64,000 nucleotides of DNA from Periplaneta americana. Taxonomy: Eukaryota; Arthropoda; Insecta; Blattodea; Blattidae. The notes under the pieces were generated by a model that worked only from the letters and a program-made list of their open reading frames with translations, was not told where the DNA came from and searched no databases. The stretch is taken from NCBI RefSeq assembly GCF_040183065.1, contig NC_091127.1, forward strand, positions 27,922,391 to 27,986,390. The letters are read 5' to 3'. This document shows, one piece after another, positions 35,911 through 64,000 of this stretch. The translations under genes were made by a program, and so were the position numbers. The number at the start of each line of letters is the position of its first letter. Within the stretch, counting starts at the first letter, position 1.

Positions 35911-37403
35911 CATTATTATTATTAATTGTAAATCAAATATGGAGTGCAATTTATTTTCAATAATTATTTTAGGTAATGGACAGCGCTAATTATTTTTTGA
36001 CTGACGCAAAAGTAAGAGACGTGAATCAAGATTCTTGTCAAGGAAAAGTAGTTCTTCATAATTCCATGTGGGCACCATAGCAATAAATTTATGATATAAA
36101 TAACACGTAGGAAATTATTTACATACATGTACTCTGAGCATTTTATTCGAGTGTTTCTGAAAAGGAAGGTAATAAAGTTTTTCTCCTGAATATTTAATAA
36201 TAGGAAGTTGGTATTACAATAAGAAAAAAATTAATATCCATTATTTCACCACAATCTCTAAATTTATTATCAATGACTGGTCAATTTATCAACAACAGTA
36301 TTGAAGAAATGCATGCCCAAATGCATTAACTATCATCTGATCATCTGCTACCACATTATGATTAAATTGAAGAACATCCAATATTTTCCAAGCAATATAT
36401 CGCCTCCATTATCAGAAAAAGCAAGGAAAGGGAAACTTATTTGTTGGATCATAACCAAGAGATAGATTCCACTTTTCTTCCATTCCCTGACACAGAGCCA
36501 GCATAAATCTAAAACAATTGATGTTTCTACACTACTAACAGTGCGAAAATCCCAAAAAGAATTAAACTCCTAAATGCTATCAAAATCTTAATTCATACAT
36601 CCTCAACTATAACTAAATTAATTCTTAAACTTTACCACAATATTTATTATTATAATGTATGTTTTAAAGTCAAATTATGAAATAAAATATAGGCCTACTA
36701 CTTTCCTATAGGAAGAACACAAGTCAAATACCATGACGATCTGGAAGTGGATGGAATAAGTACAGAAGATCAATGGAGACGTGTGCGAGATTCAAATTTG
36801 TAATCTATGAGAGAGAGGGAGGACGAAGGGAGAGTCAAAGAGATCTCGAGGCTTAACTAGATCAAGTCACAAGAACATCTCATGTTCTATTTCTCGTCAG
36901 ATCCACAGGCACAACTCTTTGTCCAATTATTTAGTTTTATGCATGAAAATGAATGGAGAAACTGAATAAGAATGGATAAAATAGAGATATTTGGAAGGGG
37001 GGAGGTGAGTAACTACTATAACATTGTCTCTGTCCAGCACTAGGGTTTGAATCCAGGTGTCCAGTGACTCTCTAATTATTCAAGTGATGGTATTGCTCAC
37101 AATGGGGGTGGTGAAGAATGGAGTAAGAACAAGTATGATTTGAAGAGATATTTGAGATGAAAACAGGAATCGACAGAAAGAAAAGTTATAAAATTGATAG
37201 ATTACAGGAATGCTGCAATAACAATCTCACAGACTTCAGTTAATATTTCATCATGTATTACACAGCTTTGATATCTTTGGATAAAAGTATACTTTCACTC
37301 TTTCTAAGGTAACAGAACTGAATAATCTCTCTTCATTTTTAATAATGAGAAAAACGTGTACGAAATTATTATGCCCAATGCAGCATTTAATATTGGAAAC
37401 AAA
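34794..37403. other. Intergenic, no gene seen; (ATT)n at ~35872-35925
   Basis: This 2.6-kb AT-rich stretch lies beyond the LSM10 3' end. A trinucleotide microsatellite is the only clear feature. The words around 36720-36800 ('gatctggaagtggatgg') may be an old retroelement scrap, not proven. Confidence 0.45.
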
Positions 37404-60468
<23,065 letters not shown>

Positions 60469-60569
60469 TTTTTTAAAGTTATCCAATGTCGATACTGTAG
60501 TTACGAGACGGTCGATACCCACGTCGATATTGTCGATACGATTAGCAATTCACTACAATCGATTAGTTG
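60469..60569 (-). promoter_or_regulatory. LSM10 promoter with clustered TCGATA motifs
   Basis: Immediately upstream of the LSM10 ATG, GTCGATA occurs four times (60488, 60511, 60523, 60532) and ATCGATT once (~60558). These resemble the DREF/TATCGATA element of insect housekeeping promoters. There is no TATA box. Function is inferred from position. Confidence 0.55.
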
Positions 60570-63170
60570 CAACAGGAACACGGAACAATCGTATAAAATA
60601 ATTATGGCGGCAATTTTAAATTATACACATCACAAAACAAAGTAGGAATGTTGTGAGATCAACGTGCACGAAATAGGTTGGAAGCTCAACAAAAAAATTT
60701 CACTGACATTATTATTAATAAATTTCTACATATGATCCAACAGTGGCACTGACAGCATTGGACCTAATTTCTTTTACAGTATGTCCATCTTAAAACTTAT
60801 AAATGTTTACAATGTCACTGATTATTAGGCCTATGTCTATTACAACTCATCGTTACGAGTGATTGAAAACCAAACACACATAGAATGCCAATGCTTGTAT
60901 CTCTTTACTGACTTTTCTTATTTGAACATAATATTAATAGTGGTAATTACTGCTATTTTAAACCTTAAATATTGTAACTTTCAAATTTGTGCATACAACA
61001 TGACAAAAAATGGTTATATAACACTTATAGACTCAACTAAAGTGTGGTTATCGTATTATAAGATTATTTTTTAATTTTTAACATACTACAACTTTTATTA
61101 AATGTTATTTATTGTAAGCTAAAATGACTCAGAATCACTCTAGTATTCACATATAATTTTATAATGTTTTTATATATGTTCAATTTTATAATATACACAA
61201 ATGTTCTCTCACTGCACATCTTCTCTTTTCAATGTGCCATTCATTGCTTTCTCCACCTGAAGATGACTTTTTACATAAGTCGAAAATATTTGTGGAAATA
61301 TAACTTTGTAATGTAATAAGGCAGAAAATTAATTCTGTATTAATATAGATTGATAAGTTGTAGACTGAAACCACATAACTATAATTTAATATAGTTATAT
61401 TTATTTAAAATTGTATTTCAAGAAGTTTATAACAAATAATTCAGGATAGACCGGCCAGGTTCAAACTAAAACAGCTTCCTAGGCATCTGAAATATTTATA
61501 GAAAAGCACGACAGATAATCACATGAGATTAAAATTTACGATATTCTAGACATTTCACATCAGAGGTGAAACAACATAAAGCGGCAAAACATTGCCAATT
61601 TACTAGCTATATAATGGTTAATTGATTGGAATAGGGTATTTTATTTATTTTTTGTAAGTACTGTACAAGCAACATTTCTGACATCATAATAATTGACCGA
61701 GATAAAAAAAATGGTCTCATTCTTGACCCCACTCTAAGGTTCGAAATTAATTAAGATCAACCAAAGCAGGTACATGCGCTGTTTACCTTCCATGCTGTGA
61801 TGATTCAAGATTGGAATGTCATTGGACTTATGTTTGGTGCGCGAGAAACAATTCCCAAATTTACATTGGAGATCCTCAGAAAATTAAAGTTCCTAATAAG
61901 ACTCTTCAGACAATTGCATCAACCATTTTAAAATCTTCACTGAACATCATCAATCTCCATCTCTATTCATCTTTATAATATTCAATGAATATTATTTATT
62001 TTCAATAAACTTTTATCGTTTTGATAGCCACCACTTCTTTTTTAAAATTTCATTATATATTTTTTTAACATTAATTTGCATTTTCTTTTTTGTTCATTTG
62101 AATTGATTAGGACGCCGATATTTTAAATCCAAGATTTAGACGGCTATCATCTCGATTATGTGTATTTATTTTTTACTTGTCTCATAGATAAAAAAACACG
62201 TATGCTTTTGATTTATTTTAGTTATTTTAAGGGGAGTGGGTAGTGATGTCTGTGCGATTAAAAAATTTCATTACAAAAGTTTAGTTCAATATTTCTAGGC
62301 TTTTAGTGCTCAGTGTAGAATAAAAATGTCCATGCTTATACAATCAATCATTCTGAATTCACTGGTATAAAAGACAACTAATTAGTTTCTTATCCAAGTG
62401 CAAAAGAAAGGCCCTAACTGATAACCTGTTTTCCCACTTTGCTAAATGTAGCTACTTCATTCTTCAGGTGCACATTACTTGCTACAATCTTCACTCATAT
62501 GCCTTGTATTTTTTAACTTATCTAGTAATGTATATCGTAAATTCTAAAGCAAAATTTAGTTAAATATTTCACCCCTAGTCAAACAGAAAATATATTGAAC
62601 TTTGTTTAACATTTTTTGCAAATTTTTTTCAATGCATATAAATTTTTTGCTCGTGTTATGTATGCGATATTCTTAAACACGTAGGTCTACTATGTAGAAC
62701 ACAGCATGCAGAAAACATCGTAAAAATTTCCTATAAATTGATTCAGTAGTTTCAGAGAAAAATGCACTTAAGTTTGAAAAATATCAACTTATGGAAAACT
62801 GCATATAAAAAGGGAGGTATGAATTACATGCACCGCCACATTTAAAGAGGCCATTTAAAGGGCTTATCTGCAGAAATACCCCCCCCCACAATATTTATAT
62901 TGTTTTAAAGAGCAAGTTGTGTATTTTTTAAATACATAATAAAAATGCGGATCTTTGACCCAAAGTCACTACCTGGTTCCCTTAAGTGACTGTATGCAAG
63001 TATTTACGCGGTATTCTGAAACTCAAATAAAATACCATTTTGGATTCCGTAATAAATTGCGCACATTCAATGCACCGAATCTTGATCATATGCACTTACT
63101 TTTGTATAAGTAATGAATGTTGAAAATGTACACGTGACAACGAAATCAAAGCAATACGTCAAACGTCATG
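60570..63170. other. Intergenic stretch, no gene seen
   Basis: AT-rich, 2.6 kb. A stop-free frame at 61753-61973 has no ATG or convincing splice site. No transposon ends were identified. Confidence 0.45.
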
Positions 63171-63270
63171 CCTTATTTCGCCTCCGCCCGCCTCCACTCA
63201 GCGTTGCCAAACGTACGCATGCTCAGGCTTGTAACTGAAGATGGCTCTGCTCTGGTAGGGACAGACGTTT
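63170..63270 (+). promoter_or_regulatory. GC-richer block, candidate promoter or 5' exon
   Basis: 'ttcgcctccgcccgcctccac', 'gccaaacgtacgcatgctc' and 'gaagatggctctgctctggtaggg' stand out from the AT-rich surroundings. The last word could be an exon ending in CTG with donor gtaggg. This would fit upstream of the candidate exon at 63596, but there is no independent support. Confidence 0.3.
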
Positions 63271-63595
63271 GTTAAAATTCTTTTGGTATGATTTTTTAGA
63301 ACGCGTTAAATCATTCATATTTTTAATGTGGTCAGATAAACCATTATGCCTATATATTTTTAAGCCACAGACTTGTTAAACAATGTAGGTACTGGAATAA
63401 TAAAATTATTTTTAAACGGGTGTTGTAATGAAAGTCACTAATTGGATAAAAATCGTTATCAGTATTATGATCATAATCAAACGGGCTGTGATTTGGTATC
63501 TCCGATGTTCAGCTGCCATTACAATCGTATAATATACATTTTGTGGCATTGTATATTTACATTTCTCAAGGCGTGATTATTCATTGTAAAAAGGC

Positions 63596-63670
63596 ATGAC
63601 TCGTGTGAAATATTGTGGAATATATCTTATTGCAATATTCTATACAGCAACAGCAGAAGTTAAAGTTTTG
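63596..63670 (+). CDS. Candidate first coding exon with signal peptide
   Basis: The ATG at 63596 starts MTRVKYCGIYLIAIFYTATA, followed by EVKVL and a strong donor gtatgt at 63671 (phase 0). A short basic n-region, a hydrophobic core and a small-residue end are the layout of a cleavable signal peptide. The rest of the gene would lie beyond the window. The frame is too short for statistical support, so a chance occurrence is possible. I do not recognise a family. Confidence 0.35.
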
Positions 63671-64000
63671 GTATGTCATGCTACGTTAGCTTTGGTTAGT
63701 GTACTCTATACGTGATTAAAATAACTTCAGAGTTTTGTTTTCTTATTATCATGAATACTATTTGAAACTTGTATGTATCTCCGAGTGTAACTAATTTGTT
63801 TCAGATTCTATTTGTTCCTTTATGTCCAACGACACTAGTATCTCATATAATCTATTAATACATAGATTATGAATATGAATGCAGGAGCAAACACTGAAAT
63901 ATGCATAGGAACATAACAACATTTTTATAAAATTTGTACTATAAGTACTGGTATTATAACAAATTATAATGCAAGTTATTGTGATATTTTCCTCTGTGAA
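63671..64000. other. Window end, nothing recognised
   Basis: If the candidate exon is real this is its intron; otherwise unannotated. Confidence 0.35.

Noticed and set aside
61753-61973. Stop-free 74-codon frame with several cysteines
   Set aside because: No ATG, a poor upstream acceptor and no family resemblance; one such frame is expected by chance in a window this size.

Overview
This is a eukaryotic, AT-rich, repeat-dominated window, almost certainly from an insect. Genes have GT-AG introns, and most of the DNA is transposon remnants (mariner/Tc1, pogo, hAT, piggyBac, several non-LTR retrotransposons), tRNA-derived SINEs and tandem arrays. The main SINE family, an RTE-like LINE tail ending in (GTAA)n, and the recurrent TAGGCCTA octamer resemble cockroach/termite (Blattodea) DNA; that placement is inference from recall, not a search. 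Three real host genes are visible. (1) A cytosolic-type acetyl-CoA acetyltransferase (thiolase, ACAT2-like) lies on the + strand in six exons between 12996 and 25914. The stop codon is present; the first ~60 residues lie outside the window or were not recognised. (2) LSM10, the U7 snRNP Sm-like protein, lies on the - strand in three exons (60468-60329, 59659-59542, 37601-37404), complete at 151 codons. (3) An NT5DC1-like HAD-family 5'-nucleotidase-domain gene lies on the - strand (51744-50206), is uninterrupted by introns, and is nested inside the 21.9-kb second intron of LSM10. A possible first coding exon of a fourth gene, with a signal-peptide-like start, sits at 63596-63670 (+). Layout: 1-6100 holds LINE and Tc1/mariner wrecks; 6100-7795 a 112-bp satellite with a 338-bp higher-order repeat; 8985-10395 a ~142-bp satellite; 11304-12113 two MITEs; 12996-26260 the thiolase gene, whose introns carry SINEs, foldback tRNA-like elements, a 424-bp tandem repeat with a piggyBac-type MITE, a gutted mariner-like element and a pogo-like MITE. 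26840-29793 has a run of mariner, pogo-like and long-TIR elements; 33461-34791 a near full-length mariner; 37404-60468 the LSM10 gene with NT5DC1, a hAT element, several LINEs, a 93-bp array and another foldback element inside its introns; 60570-64000 is mostly without recognisable content. The most unusual signal is a set of four foldback elements (two families) in which two tRNA-like sequences face each other head to head, or remnants of that layout. Each is bounded by a 10-17 bp direct repeat like the target-site duplications of retroposons. Other well-supported structures are a 22-kb host-gene/nested-gene arrangement, several insertions dated by exact target duplications or by an intact empty site elsewhere in the window, and an internally deleted LINE that keeps only its two ends.
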